Assembly: GCA_023423895.1 (NCBI GenBank)
Contig: JAFAER010000150.1
Span: forward strand, 1-64,000
Source: Pseudomonadota bacterium
Lineage (GTDB): Bacteria > Myxococcota_A > Polyangia > Polyangiales > Polyangiaceae
DNA: 64,000 nucleotides
Direction: 5' to 3'
The position numbers were made by a program, and so were the translations under genes. The notes below the pieces were generated by a model. The model was not told the origin of the DNA, searched no databases, and saw only the letters and a program-made list of their open reading frames with translations. Positions within the stretch are counted from its first letter, which is position 1; each line of letters opens with the position of its first letter. Positions 52,527 through 61,338 of the stretch are shown here, piece after piece.

Positions 52527-53201
52527 ATGGGCTCCACGCCTGTACCGACGACGACGGTGAGCGCGCGCCATCCGCGCGTGTTCTTGCTGTCGCCGGCGCG
52601 GCTCGACGGCATCCGCGCGCGCTCGATCTTCGAGCCGAGGAGGCCTGGAGAGCTCGCCCGAGCGCTTCGCACGCGTGAGGGCGCGCCGATCGGGGACGTG
52701 TTCCGGATGCTCTCCGGGCTCTACTTTCGCGGCAAGCTCGTGTACGCGCGCCACTTCGCGTGTCCGCCCGAAAGCGCGCCGTGGATCGGGAGCGGCGCCC
52801 TCGTGATCACCGCGAACCGAGGGCTCGTCCCCGCCGAGACGCGGGTGACGATCGAACATCTGGAGGCCTTCGCGCAGACCGACATCCACGAGTCCGAGCG
52901 TCAGTTCCGTCGACCGCTCGTCCGTGACGCCGAGCTGCTTCGAGACGCGCTCGGCGACGGCGGAGAGGTCGTCCTCCTCGGGAGCGTGGCGAAGGCGAAG
53001 TACACCGCGCCGTTGCTCGAGGTGTTCGGCGACCGACTCCTCTTCCCCGGTGACTTCGTCGGCCGCGGCGACATGAGCCGCGGTGGGCTCCTGCTCCGCG
53101 CGACGGACGATGCGACGGAGCTCAGCTACATCAAGGTCCGAGGAGCCTCGCTCCACGGCGCGCGTCCGCCGAAGCTGGAGCCGCGCTCGCGTCCTCGATG
53201 A
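52527..53201 (+). CDS. Conserved-looking cytoplasmic protein, function unknown
   Basis: Protein of 224 residues without signal peptide. Features: HPRVFLLSPARLDGIRARSI near the start, then a block LYFRGKLVYARHFACPPE, a hydrophobic strand ALVITANRGLV, and KAKYTAPLLEVFGDRLLFP followed by GRGDMSRGGLLL near the end. The texture is that of a compact globular enzyme-like fold, but I do not recognise it. The start is 24 codons inside the longest frame and is supported by the promoter motif. Confidence 0.75.
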   Translation: MGSTPVPTTTVSARHPRVFLLSPARLDGIRARSIFEPRRPGELARALRTREGAPIGDVFRMLSGLYFRGKLVYARHFACPPESAPWIGSGALVITANRGLVPAETRVTIEHLEAFAQTDIHESERQFRRPLVRDAELLRDALGDGGEVVLLGSVAKAKYTAPLLEVFGDRLLFPGDFVGRGDMSRGGLLLRATDDATELSYIKVRGASLHGARPPKLEPRSRPR

Positions 53202-53220
53202 GCGGCCGCGCGTAGGCCGA

Positions 53221-53832
53221 TCAGATCTCGCCGAGCTCGTAGCGCTGGTAGACCGCGGCCGCGCAATCGCGCCACTCGGGATCGTCGCCGGCATAACACG
53301 CGTAGCCGTACACGAGCGGGAGCGCCGGCCCGGGAATGTCGTCGAGCACGGAGAGGATATCCGCCGGCGTCGTCGGGATTCCGCCCTTCTCCATGAGATC
53401 GCCGAGGGACGCGCGCTTGACCTCTCGCATGTTCGGCTGGAGCTTCGACGGGTCGATCCGCAGACCGGTGACGGTTCCGAGGACGCGGAGGCGCGCCTTC
53501 TCTTTCTCGGAGAGCCGGCCGGATCGATGCGCGAGCACCGACACGCCGATCAAGACGAGGCTCAAGAGCACGGTCGGCGCATGCACGCGGTCGAAGAGTC
53601 CCTCCGCGATCGGCAGCGCAACGGCGACGATCGGAAGCCACACGCGCGCGTACGCGAGCCCCACGCTGCGCCAATCCGTCTGGATGCGGACGCCTTCGGA
53701 CCCGCCGGACTTGGTCGCGCGCGCGCCGCCGCCTTTGTTGGGCACGTACAGGCACTCGGTCGGCACCGCCAGCGCGACGAACCTCGTCGCGACGAAGTGT
53801 CCGTCCACCTCGTCGACGCGGCCGACGATCAT
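53221..53832 (-). CDS. Membrane protein, function unknown
   Basis: Protein of 203 residues. The N-terminal half is beta-rich (VATRFVALAVPTECLYV). Two hydrophobic helices follow (VWLPIVAVALPIAEGLF and APTVLLSLVLIGVSVLAH), then a cytoplasmic tail ending in Cys-containing GYACYAGDDPEWRDCAAAVYQRYEL. The start overlaps the stop of the DUF2277 gene (ATGA), so the two are co-translated. Confidence 0.75.
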   Translation of the reverse strand: MIVGRVDEVDGHFVATRFVALAVPTECLYVPNKGGGARATKSGGSEGVRIQTDWRSVGLAYARVWLPIVAVALPIAEGLFDRVHAPTVLLSLVLIGVSVLAHRSGRLSEKEKARLRVLGTVTGLRIDPSKLQPNMREVKRASLGDLMEKGGIPTTPADILSVLDDIPGPALPLVYGYACYAGDDPEWRDCAAAVYQRYELGEI

Positions 53833-54161
53833 CGTTGCGAGGGCTCCGTCCTCGCGGCGGACTTCTTCCGCGGCGCGTCCGCGGTGTTCAGGATGCGCGC
53901 TTCACGCGACGCCCAGCGAGCACGCGCCCGTTCGCGCTCGCCTTCGCGGGTGCGCGGCGCGCCACGCTCTGGCAGCTTCTCGAGCAGACGTGTGGTGGCG
54001 CGTGTCACGGCCTCCACCGCACGTGCGAACTCGTCGACGTCGGACTTGGTCGGCTTCGTCAGGCCGCTGACCTTTCGAACGTACTGCTCGGCAGCCGCGC
54101 GGATCTCTTCCGGCGTCGAAGGAGGCTCGAAGTGGTGGAGGACGCGGATGTTGCGACACAT
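53829..54161 (-). CDS. DUF2277 family protein
   Basis: Small soluble protein of 110 residues matching the DUF2277 pattern: MCRNIRVLHHFEPPSTPEEI at the N-terminus, AAEQYVRKVSGLTKPTKSD in the middle, and a DEFARAVEAVTRATTRLLEKL helix. The family function is unknown. The C-terminal third is Arg/Glu-rich. It is coupled to the membrane protein gene downstream. Confidence 0.85.
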   Translation of the reverse strand: MCRNIRVLHHFEPPSTPEEIRAAAEQYVRKVSGLTKPTKSDVDEFARAVEAVTRATTRLLEKLPERGAPRTREGERERARARWASREARILNTADAPRKKSAARTEPSQR

Positions 54162-54227
54162 GGCCCGTCCGAACGCGTACGAGCCCGGCCGGCCTCTGTC
54201 AATTCCGCCGCTGGAGCTCGAGCGTCC

Positions 54228-54620
54228 TCAGCGCCGGCCGTGAGTGCGTGGCTTTGTCCGTGGTCGGCTAGGGCCGCTGCCGCTGGTCGTCTTTCCGGGA
54301 AGCCCGGGAAGGCCGCGAATGCTCGTGCTCGGACGGTCCGGCGCTACTGGAGCTGCAGCCCTCGGCTCTCGCTCGGCTGGGGCGCCTGGCGCGCCGGGCT
54401 CGCTTGCGGCGGCAGCAGGGCGCGGGGGCGCGGGGCGTGGGGGCGCGCTGGCCACTGGGATGCGGCCGTCCTCCTGTGTCGGCGCTGCTGCCTCGGCATC
54501 GAGCGACGCTGCGGGCCGAACGAGGCCGATGCCGGCGCGAAACACGAGAGCGATGGCGACGACCGCTCCGATGAAGAAGAGGGGAGCGTCCTGGAAGAAG
54601 GTCGCCGCACGATGACGCAT
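54228..54620 (-). CDS. Small single-pass membrane protein, Pro-rich tail
   Basis: Protein of 130 residues from ATG 54620; an upstream ATG at 54671 is possible. One membrane helix at residues 13-33 (APLFFIGAVVAIALVFRAGI) is followed by a long Pro/Ala/Arg-rich tail with no domain. It may be a low-complexity frame of chance, though codon use with G/C at third positions is consistent with coding. Confidence 0.5.
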   Translation of the reverse strand: MRHRAATFFQDAPLFFIGAVVAIALVFRAGIGLVRPAASLDAEAAAPTQEDGRIPVASAPPRPAPPRPAAAASEPGAPGAPAEREPRAAAPVAPDRPSTSIRGLPGLPGKTTSGSGPSRPRTKPRTHGRR

Positions 54621-54769
54621 TCGGACGAGACGGCCCGCGACACCCGCAGGGAGAAGGCTGTAGGTGCGCACGGTCTACGCTTCGTACGCTCCAGCTCGGA
54701 GAAGTTCCCGGCATCTGCTGGCGATCGCGCCTCCGTCCTTCCTTCTAGCCACGCGCGTGGCGCGTCCTG

Positions 54770-54775
54770 TAATTT
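54770..54775 (+). promoter_or_regulatory. -10-like TAATTT, 9 nt before ATG 54785
   Basis: TGTAATTT ends nine bases before the start of the zinc-ribbon-like gene. Confidence 0.5.
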
Positions 54776-54784
54776 GCCGGCCGG

Positions 54785-55069
54785 ATGAAGCGACAGCCGA
54801 AGCTCACGAAGCGCGAACGTAAAGCCCTTGCCCCCGCTCGGCCCAAGCCGGCGGCCGCAGGTCATCAGCACCAGCACATTCACTGCATCGCGTGTGGGCG
54901 CCATCTGGACGAGGCGGACTTCGAGCCGCCGGCCACGGCGACGATCATCACGTGCGATCACGGCTCGAACTTCCCCTCGTGCGTGAAGTGCATGCCGCAG
55001 GCGATGGCGGCCGTGAAGGAGCACGACCGGACGAACCAGCCCGTGAAGATGGCCACGGCCTGGCACTGA
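54785..55069 (+). CDS. Small zinc-ribbon-like protein
   Basis: Protein of 94 residues. A basic head (KRQPKLTKRERKALAP) and His-rich HQHQHIH precede CIACGRHLDEADF, then ITCDHGSNFPSCVKCMPQ. The two CxxC pairs plus His residues suggest a zinc-binding fold. Soluble, function unknown. The next gene converges on it. Confidence 0.7.
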   Translation: MKRQPKLTKRERKALAPARPKPAAAGHQHQHIHCIACGRHLDEADFEPPATATIITCDHGSNFPSCVKCMPQAMAAVKEHDRTNQPVKMATAWH

Positions 55070-55094
55070 CCGTCCGAGACGAGCGCGATCCGTT

Positions 55095-55607
55095 TCAGCC
55101 CGACGGGGGGCGGACGAGACCAAGGCTGACGAGGTCGTGGTCGACCATCCGATCTCCGTCGAACACGAACCGGCCGCGGAACGACTCCCCGGCGATGAGA
55201 AGCGGCAGCCAGAGCGCGTCGTCCGCCCACATGCGTTCGAACGGGATCGACTCGAGCGGGGTCCAGAGCGGCGTCGCCTCGTCGGTCTCGCTCGGCGTTC
55301 CTTCGCACGTGTCGGCGCGGAAGACGTGGCAGTGAAGCTTGTAGCCGTCGACGAAGTGGAAGCTCAGCTCGCCGTGTTCGACGATGCCGCTCGCACCGAC
55401 GCAAAGCTCCTCACGGAGCTCGCGGACGGCGCAGTCGATCGGTAGCTCGTTCGCCTCCAAGCGACCGCCGGGAGCGTTCACCTTGCCGGCGCCGAGCCCG
55501 CGCTTCTTCTCGATGAGCAGGATCCTGCCGCCTTCGACGACGAAGAGGAGCGTCGCCCGATCCGTCGGCGTCCACGTCGTCCAGTCGATCTCACGCACCA
55601 ACGTCAT
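55095..55607 (-). CDS. MTH1-like Nudix hydrolase (oxidised dNTPase)
   Basis: Probable 8-oxo-purine nucleotide diphosphatase of 170 residues. The Nudix box is GGRLEANELPIDCAVRELREE, with the final Gly of the consensus replaced by Cys (LCV). Similarity to human MTH1 extends beyond the box: KKRGLGAGKVNAPGG before it and FHFVDGYKLHCHVF, GTPSETDEATPLW, FERMWADDALWLPLL after it, in MTH1 order. The conserved WADDALW holds the substrate-base contacts in MTH1. AAGGA precedes the ATG. The role is sanitising the nucleotide pool, by family knowledge. Confidence 0.88.
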   Translation of the reverse strand: MTLVREIDWTTWTPTDRATLLFVVEGGRILLIEKKRGLGAGKVNAPGGRLEANELPIDCAVRELREELCVGASGIVEHGELSFHFVDGYKLHCHVFRADTCEGTPSETDEATPLWTPLESIPFERMWADDALWLPLLIAGESFRGRFVFDGDRMVDHDLVSLGLVRPPSG

Positions 55608-55822
55608 CGATGAGCGTCCTTACCGCCGCTTCCTGTCGGTGGAAAGTTTCAGCGATTCCGTGGCTAAAACATGCGTCTGGTCGACGGCTGTGTCAGGCGG
55701 CGCGATCCAGTAACGTAGCCACGACGCACGCGAGGCCGATGTAATGGCGCGGAGATCGCGCCGGATTTTCCGGTAATCGACGGGACACCGCGACGGAACA
55801 CGGCTTGCTCGTCCGGAAGGGC

Positions 55823-57106
55823 ATGAGCGCGAGCGTCCGTCCGTCGATCCCCCGGCCCCGCACCTCCGTCGCCCCCGCTGCATCGACGTCGACGCCGCCG
55901 CCCGCGCCGGTATCGAAACCCTCGCTGATCAAGACGTCGGCCGCGCCGATGCGCGAGCGCATGCCGACGCTCGACCTCGACGATGCGGACATCGTCGGGA
56001 TCGCGGTGAGGCCGATCAAGTCGGGGCCGCCGGCTTCGCCCGTCGCGTACAAGACGCACAAGACGCCCACGCCTCCGCCGCCGCGCGTGTCGGCCGTACC
56101 GCCCGCAGCGCCGACCGGCGTCGCGCGCGCGGCCACGATGAAGACCTCGACGCCGCCGCTTTCGTTCACGCCGCCGAAGGTGCCGACGTTCGACGCCCCG
56201 CTCACCCCGGTTCGATCGCCTGCGAACACGGAAATGGAAATCGAGCGCGGCTGGGACGAAGCGGCGGCATCGGTCGCTCCTCCCGCGTGGACCGCGGAGA
56301 GCGAGCCCGCTGCGCCGAGCGTGCCTCCGCCGGTGACGACGTCGCCGCCTGCGCCCGCGCCGGTGACGATGGCGCCGCCTGCGCCGGTGACGGTATCGCC
56401 GCCCGCGCCGGTGACGATGTCGCCGCCTGCGCCCGCGCCGGTGACGATGGCGCCGCCTGCGCCGGTGACGATGTCGCCGCCCGCGCCGGTGAGTGTGTCG
56501 CCGCCCGTGCCGGTCGTGGCGGTCGCGCCGCCGGCATCGACCGTTCCTCCGCCGGTGTCGATGATGCGCCCGGTCACTCCGGCTCGGCCTGTCACGCCGG
56601 TCCTCGGGCGTCTGACGATGAGCGATCCGACGGACCTCATCTTCGACGGGATGTACGGCCTCACCTTCGCACGCTCGGCCGGTGAAGCCGCGGACCTATG
56701 CGCCGAGACACTCGCCAAGGCGCTCGGCGCACGCGCGGTCGTCATCCACACGCACGATCTCACGAGCCGTGAGCTCCGCGCGATCGGCGCGCATGGCGAC
56801 GGCGACTTCGACATCATCGGCTCCGCCGAGGCGAGCGACGACGACCTCGTCGCGTCCGCCGTCATCTGCAACCAGAAGTCCGTGACGATGAAGTTCGACG
56901 GCGAGCTCCCGCGGCTCGCTCCGAAGAGGCTCCACGCCGTCGGCGCGCCGCGCACGGTCGTTGCCGCGCCCGCGATGTCTTGGGGACGATGCCTCGCGAT
57001 CATCGAAGTCATCGACGCCGACGAGCGCTACGCCGCGCGCGTCGCGGACTCCGCGGCCTACGTCGCGGAGCACTTCGCGAAGTTCCTCTGCCGGCAGGCC
57101 GCCTGA
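55823..57106 (+). CDS. GAF-domain protein with Pro-rich variable linker
   Basis: Protein of 427 residues from ATG 55823 (GGAAGG just upstream; a TTG at 55805 is alternative). The first 280 residues are Pro/Ala/Ser/Thr-rich and disordered, including about nine PPAPVTMS-type units. The C-terminal 140 residues form a GAF-like fold: LIFDGMYGLTFARSAGEAADL, LAKALGARAVVIHTHDL and WGRCLAIIEVIDADERY. GAF domains bind small ligands or act as regulatory modules. No output domain is attached, so it may be a small-molecule or protein-contact adapter. Confidence 0.82.
   Translation: MSASVRPSIPRPRTSVAPAASTSTPPPAPVSKPSLIKTSAAPMRERMPTLDLDDADIVGIAVRPIKSGPPASPVAYKTHKTPTPPPPRVSAVPPAAPTGVARAATMKTSTPPLSFTPPKVPTFDAPLTPVRSPANTEMEIERGWDEAAASVAPPAWTAESEPAAPSVPPPVTTSPPAPAPVTMAPPAPVTVSPPAPVTMSPPAPAPVTMAPPAPVTMSPPAPVSVSPPVPVVAVAPPASTVPPPVSMMRPVTPARPVTPVLGRLTMSDPTDLIFDGMYGLTFARSAGEAADLCAETLAKALGARAVVIHTHDLTSRELRAIGAHGDGDFDIIGSAEASDDDLVASAVICNQKSVTMKFDGELPRLAPKRLHAVGAPRTVVAAPAMSWGRCLAIIEVIDADERYAARVADSAAYVAEHFAKFLCRQAA
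56321..56515 (+). repeat. 24/30-bp repeats encoding PPAPVTM units
   Basis: About nine tandem units of 24 or 30 bases (core GCCGCCTGCGCCGGTGACG) encode PPAPVTMS or PPAPAPVTMA. The unit length is a multiple of three, so copy-number changes keep the reading frame. Confidence 0.8.
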
Positions 57107-57155
57107 GCTCCGCCACCCGCAAGCGATCCTGAGCGCAGGCGACGTCCCGACGGCG

Positions 57156-57161
57156 TAAGAT
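57156..57161 (+). promoter_or_regulatory. -10-like TAAGAT, 7 nt before ATG 57169
   Basis: GGCGTAAGAT precedes ATG 57169 by seven bases, and excludes the overlapping in-frame ATG at 57160, which would lie inside the element. Confidence 0.55.
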
Positions 57162-57168
57162 GCGCGCG

Positions 57169-57996
57169 ATGAGCACCAAGAGCTACGAATCGCTCCAGAT
57201 CGAGCGCGACGGCGCGATCGCCGAGGTGGTCCTGATCGGACCCGGCAAAGGCAATGCGATGGGGCCCGCGTTCTTCCGCGAGCTACCGGAGGCGTTCGCC
57301 GAGCTCGATCGCGACGACTCCGTCCGCGCGATCGTGCTCCGCGGCAAGGACGGCGTCTTCACGTACGGCCTCGATCTCAAGGCCGTTGCGCCGATCCTCA
57401 TGCCGCTTCTGTCGACCGAGAACCTCGCCAAGGAGCGGACCCAGCTCCTGCGTCTCATCGGCGAGTGGCAGCGCGCGGCCGATCTCGTCGAGCGTTGCAC
57501 GAAGCCCGTCATCGCGGCGATCGCCGGGCCGTGCATCGGCGGCGGCATGGATCTCGTAGCCGCGTGTGACGTCCGCCTTTGCTCGCGCGATGCTCGATTC
57601 AGCGTCCGCGAGGTCAAGGTCGCCATCGTCGCCGATCTCGGGAGTCTGCAGCGGCTCCCGCGCATCATCGGCCACGGGCACACCCGCGAGCTGGCCTTCA
57701 CAGGCAAGGACATCGACGCCGAGCGGGCCCTTCGTATCGGCCTCGTCAACGATGTCTTCCCGGACGAAGCGGCGCTCCTGGTGGCGGCACGCGCGATGGC
57801 CCAGGAGATCGCGAACAATCCTCCGCTCACCGTTCAGGGGATCAAGCAGGTGCTCTCGTATGGCGAAGAGCGGCGCATCCTCGATGGCGAGCGCTTCGCC
57901 GCCGTCTGGAACTCGGCATTCCTCGCTTCGCGCGATCTCGCCGAGGCGATGGCCGCCTTCATGGAGAAGCGCCCGCCGAAGTTCACGGGCGGCTGA
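57169..57996 (+). CDS. Enoyl-CoA hydratase/isomerase (crotonase family)
   Basis: Crotonase-fold enzyme of 275 residues, acting on acyl-CoA thioesters, probably in beta-oxidation. The oxyanion-hole strands are AIVLRGKDGVFTYGLDLKA and AAIAGPCIGGGMDLVAACDV. The usual catalytic Glu position in the region RDARFSVREVKVAIVADLG is occupied in a way closer to dienoyl-CoA isomerases (REVKVAIVADLGSLQRLP) than to classical hydratases. The C-terminal helix NPPLTVQGIKQVLSYGEE is typical. The exact reaction cannot be fixed by sequence alone. Confidence 0.9.
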   Translation: MSTKSYESLQIERDGAIAEVVLIGPGKGNAMGPAFFRELPEAFAELDRDDSVRAIVLRGKDGVFTYGLDLKAVAPILMPLLSTENLAKERTQLLRLIGEWQRAADLVERCTKPVIAAIAGPCIGGGMDLVAACDVRLCSRDARFSVREVKVAIVADLGSLQRLPRIIGHGHTRELAFTGKDIDAERALRIGLVNDVFPDEAALLVAARAMAQEIANNPPLTVQGIKQVLSYGEERRILDGERFAAVWNSAFLASRDLAEAMAAFMEKRPPKFTGG

Positions 57997-58025
57997 CGTC
58001 GGCTGCGCTCACTCGGAAGGTATGC

Positions 58026-60209
58026 TCAGCGCTCGGACGCCATGAAGGCGACGTAGCGACCGATCTGCTTCACGGTCTCTGCACCGGGTGACATCAGCTC
58101 GATGCCGATCGCCCGGGCGGCTCCCGCGGCGTCGCCGACTTGCGGAGCGCGGCTCCAGCGGACGATGCCCGCCTCGGCGACGACCTTGCCGTCGATGGGC
58201 AGCGCGAAGCGAACCGTGACCTGCGCGCCATCGGCGATCTTCCCGCGCGTCACGACGAACAGACCGCGTTCCGAGATGTCCTCGCTTCTTCCGTCGACGG
58301 CGCCGAAGCCGGGGACCTCGACGCGGACGGGCGTGCGATAGGCGGCTCGGGCATGACGGCGCAGCTCCGTGGGGGACGTGCGCGCTTCCGCAGCATCGAC
58401 GGAGGTCGCCGGCGGAACGGCGACGGCCTCGGCCTCGAGTACGAGCTCGGATGCCGTCGGCGGCGGACGGATCGAGGTGCCGCGGCGCTCCGGATACGCG
58501 TCGAGCAGACGCAAGGCAATCGGCGCCGGCGGGGCGGCCGCGTCGAGCGCGTCGATGAGCTCCTTGGCCGAGGTGAAGCGCTCCGCGCCCGCGCCGCCGA
58601 GCGTCCGTGCGATGACGCTCGCGAGCGCCGGAGAGAGTGCCTGCGGAGCCCAGCTGCCCGAGCGGATCGAGCGAACGTTCTCGCCCTCGTTCCTCGGACG
58701 ACCTGCCAGCGCGAGGAACGCGCACGCGCCGATGCCGGCTAGATCGACGGTCGTGTCAGGCGCGCCGTCGGCGACGTTCGCGGCCTCCCAGTTCACGAGC
58801 TTGGCGCGCTCGACGCCCCAAACATCTCGGACATCTCGGACGATGAGCACGTTCTCGGGACGTACCTCGCCATGGCGCACGCACGCGTCGTGCGCCGCGA
58901 CGAGCACCTCCGCGATCTGACGGATGACCGCACACGCCTCGGCCGCAGGGAGCGCTCCGCGTGCAGCGACGAGACCTTCGAGCGTGCGGCCCTCGAGCAT
59001 CTCGACGACGAGGTACGGATCGCCGTTCTGGGTCGTGCCTGCATCCCGGAGATCGACCGCGCCCGGATGCGCGAAGCTCGCCAGCGCGAGCTGCTCGCGG
59101 CGCACGGCGTCGCTGTCCGACTCGTCGCTGCCGACTCGAACACCCACCTTGAGCAGCGAGCGCCGCGCCGTTCGGAGATGGCGAACCTCCCACCGCGAGC
59201 CCGCGACTCGCCCGCCGAGATCGCGAAGAAGCTCGTAGCGGCCGTCGACGATCGCCCCCTTCTCGTAAGAAGAGCGCCGCCACCGCTTGATCGCGTCCTC
59301 GAGCAACCCCTCCACCTGCCGGCCGGCGAACGCCTCGCTCGATACGATGAGGAGCGCGCCCGCCTCGAGCGCCAGTCGATCGAGCCCGGAGCGCTCGTTC
59401 GCGTACACGTCCTCGGTCACGACGATGGCGCACGGACAGTGATGGGCCGTGGCCTTCGCCGCGTCCGCGAGCGCGACACCGAAGGCGTCACCCCCGAACT
59501 GCGCTGCCGATGACCGCACCGCGGCGACGAGATCGTCTTTCGCTCCGATCACGAGCACCTTCGCAACCGGCGGCGGGTGGGAGCTCGGGTCGTCCTCGAG
59601 CACCTCGACACTGTCGAGGACCGAGGGATCCTCGCGTGTCGGCGACACGCTCGGCTTCGGGAGCGGAGGCTTCGGTGGACGCGACGGCGCGCGCGTCGCG
59701 TCCGACGGCATCGGCGTGATCGAAGGCCCGTTCATCGCGGGCGGGACGTCCGTGGAGCCGGTCGCGCCGACGCCGTAGAGCCGATCGAGATGCATGCGGA
59801 TCTCGCTCGTGAGCGCCACCATCGCCTTCACGGGCATCGTCGTCGCGGAGGCAGCTGCTTCGAGCGCGACGTCGTCCGTGGGATCGTCCATCGCGACGTA
59901 GAGCGTCGTTGCGCCCTTTGCGGTTCGAAGATGCACCGGCACCATGTGATGCCTGAGCGCGATCGAGCGCGGGAGGAGGTCGACGGCCTCTTGCGAGATC
60001 TCGACCCGCTGGAGTGACACCCAAGGGCACGCGAGCTGATGCGACAAGAACTGAGCGAGCTGGTGCGGTCGGACGAGGCCCTTCTCCGCGAGGATCTCAC
60101 CGAGGCGGCGTCCGTCGTTCTTCTGGGCGCTCAGCACATCATCGAGTGCTTGCTGCGTGAGCAGGCCTGCCTTCACGAGCAGTCGGCCAAGCGGCATTCC
60201 GCTGTGCAT
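58026..60209 (-). CDS. MshEN-pseudokinase-PilZ fusion protein
   Basis: Cytoplasmic fusion of 727 residues. The N-terminus (5-150) is an MshEN domain with two c-di-GMP-type motifs: PLGRLLVKAGLLTQQALDDV and RLGEILAEKGLVRPHQLAQF. After a Pro-rich linker comes a degenerate receiver-like segment (about 225-315). A Ser/Thr kinase-like domain follows (about 325-570), but the HRD motif is HGEVRPEN and DFG is replaced by VNWEAAN, so it is almost surely a pseudokinase. The C-terminus is a PilZ domain with RRHAR (about 616) and DISERG (about 643), the intact c-di-GMP motif. It may integrate c-di-GMP at two sites through a kinase-shaped scaffold. Confidence 0.9.
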   Translation of the reverse strand: MHSGMPLGRLLVKAGLLTQQALDDVLSAQKNDGRRLGEILAEKGLVRPHQLAQFLSHQLACPWVSLQRVEISQEAVDLLPRSIALRHHMVPVHLRTAKGATTLYVAMDDPTDDVALEAAASATTMPVKAMVALTSEIRMHLDRLYGVGATGSTDVPPAMNGPSITPMPSDATRAPSRPPKPPLPKPSVSPTREDPSVLDSVEVLEDDPSSHPPPVAKVLVIGAKDDLVAAVRSSAAQFGGDAFGVALADAAKATAHHCPCAIVVTEDVYANERSGLDRLALEAGALLIVSSEAFAGRQVEGLLEDAIKRWRRSSYEKGAIVDGRYELLRDLGGRVAGSRWEVRHLRTARRSLLKVGVRVGSDESDSDAVRREQLALASFAHPGAVDLRDAGTTQNGDPYLVVEMLEGRTLEGLVAARGALPAAEACAVIRQIAEVLVAAHDACVRHGEVRPENVLIVRDVRDVWGVERAKLVNWEAANVADGAPDTTVDLAGIGACAFLALAGRPRNEGENVRSIRSGSWAPQALSPALASVIARTLGGAGAERFTSAKELIDALDAAAPPAPIALRLLDAYPERRGTSIRPPPTASELVLEAEAVAVPPATSVDAAEARTSPTELRRHARAAYRTPVRVEVPGFGAVDGRSEDISERGLFVVTRGKIADGAQVTVRFALPIDGKVVAEAGIVRWSRAPQVGDAAGAARAIGIELMSPGAETVKQIGRYVAFMASER

Positions 60210-60309
60210 CGCCCGGAATTGTCGCGCCGGGACTCGCCCGTTGCACCCGGAAAAGGAGCGGGAATTTTCCGGACCGCGCGCCTTGTCTCGTTCGCCCTGC
60301 GCGCCGTCG

Positions 60310-61296
60310 CTACTTCGACAGCTTCAGCTCGACGGCCTTCGGCGTGCCCTCGCCGACGTCGACGGTCTCCGACGCTTCCTTGTAGCCGGCCGCCCACACG
60401 GTGACCTTGTACTTGCCCGGATTCACCGGCCGGGCGATGCCGAGGAGCTCGCTCGGGATCGCGTTCCCGTTCAACTTCACGACCAGGCTCGAAAGCGAGC
60501 TCGGCGTGGGCGTGACCTGGATGCGCAGCGTCGGGATGCGCGGCTTGATGGCCGCGAGCTCTTTCTTGCTCTCGTCCTGCGCCTGCCGGAACACTTCGGG
60601 TGCGTCCTTTGCGAGCGTCTTCCTCGAGAGCGTCTCGTACGTTTCGGCGGCCTCGACGAGCTTTCCGCTCGTGGCCTGGCACTGGCCGATGTGCAAGAGG
60701 TGCGTCGGCGCGTCGAACAGCTTCTGTGCCGCCTCGAAGCGCGGCAACGCCTCGGCGCAATTGTTTGCATCCTGCAGTTTCACGCCTTCGAGGAAGGCCG
60801 CGCGCGCCGTCGCCTTGCGTTCCGATTCGCTCATGTCGACCGTCGGCGCAGGAGGAGGCGTCGCCGTCGCGACCCCGATCGGGATCGAGCTCGCGGTCGG
60901 CGTGGCCGACGCGGCGGGCGCTGCCGGCTTCATCGTCGCCTGGTAGTGGCGGTCGACGTCGAACCAGGCGCCCGTGAGCGCATCGACGAGGATCGGGATG
61001 CAGAGGGCGACGGGGATGACGCAGGTGACGATGTCGACCGTCAGCCATCCGGCGTTCATCTTCTTCTTCACGATGCCGTGGTGGTCTTCGAAGCCGTCCT
61101 TCGTCAGCGTGATCTGGGTCGATGCTCCACGCTCGACCTCGAGCTTCGTCGGTGTCGCGCCGATCTTGCGCTCACCCTTCTTCGCCTCCGCACCCGTCGG
61201 ATCGGAGTCGATCGTGACCGTGTCCTTGCTCCCGCGGAAGACCGCAGCGCAGCCGAAGAGAGAGAGAGAAAGCAAGATCACAGCGCCGTGTCGCAT
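60310..61296 (-). CDS. PEGA and TPR lipoprotein
   Basis: Lipoprotein of 328 residues; lipobox at Cys16 (SLFGCAAV). A PEGA-like unit lies right after it (VTIDSDPTGAEAKKGERKIG, then PTKLEVERGASTQITL). Hydrophobic segment LTVDIVTCVIPVALCIPILV may be a membrane or buried helix. A TPR part (ATARAAFLEGVKLQDANN onward) and a second PEGA-like unit (LVVKLNGNAIPSELLGIARPV ... GKYKVTVWAAGY, split by the repeat) follow. It lies between the fusion protein gene and the hydrolase gene, all on the minus strand. Confidence 0.85.
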   Translation of the reverse strand: MRHGAVILLSLSLFGCAAVFRGSKDTVTIDSDPTGAEAKKGERKIGATPTKLEVERGASTQITLTKDGFEDHHGIVKKKMNAGWLTVDIVTCVIPVALCIPILVDALTGAWFDVDRHYQATMKPAAPAASATPTASSIPIGVATATPPPAPTVDMSESERKATARAAFLEGVKLQDANNCAEALPRFEAAQKLFDAPTHLLHIGQCQATSGKLVEAAETYETLSRKTLAKDAPEVFRQAQDESKKELAAIKPRIPTLRIQVTPTPSSLSSLVVKLNGNAIPSELLGIARPVNPGKYKVTVWAAGYKEASETVDVGEGTPKAVELKLSK

Positions 61297-61304
61297 CGCC
61301 TCGC

Positions 61305-61310
61305 AGGCTA
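61305..61310 (-). promoter_or_regulatory. -10-like TAGCCT, 8 nt before ATG 61296
   Basis: On the minus strand TAGCCT is followed by eight bases and the ATG of the PEGA lipoprotein. Confidence 0.5.
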
Positions 61311-61338
61311 CTTGGACCGGCCTCGAGCGGCAACGTCG

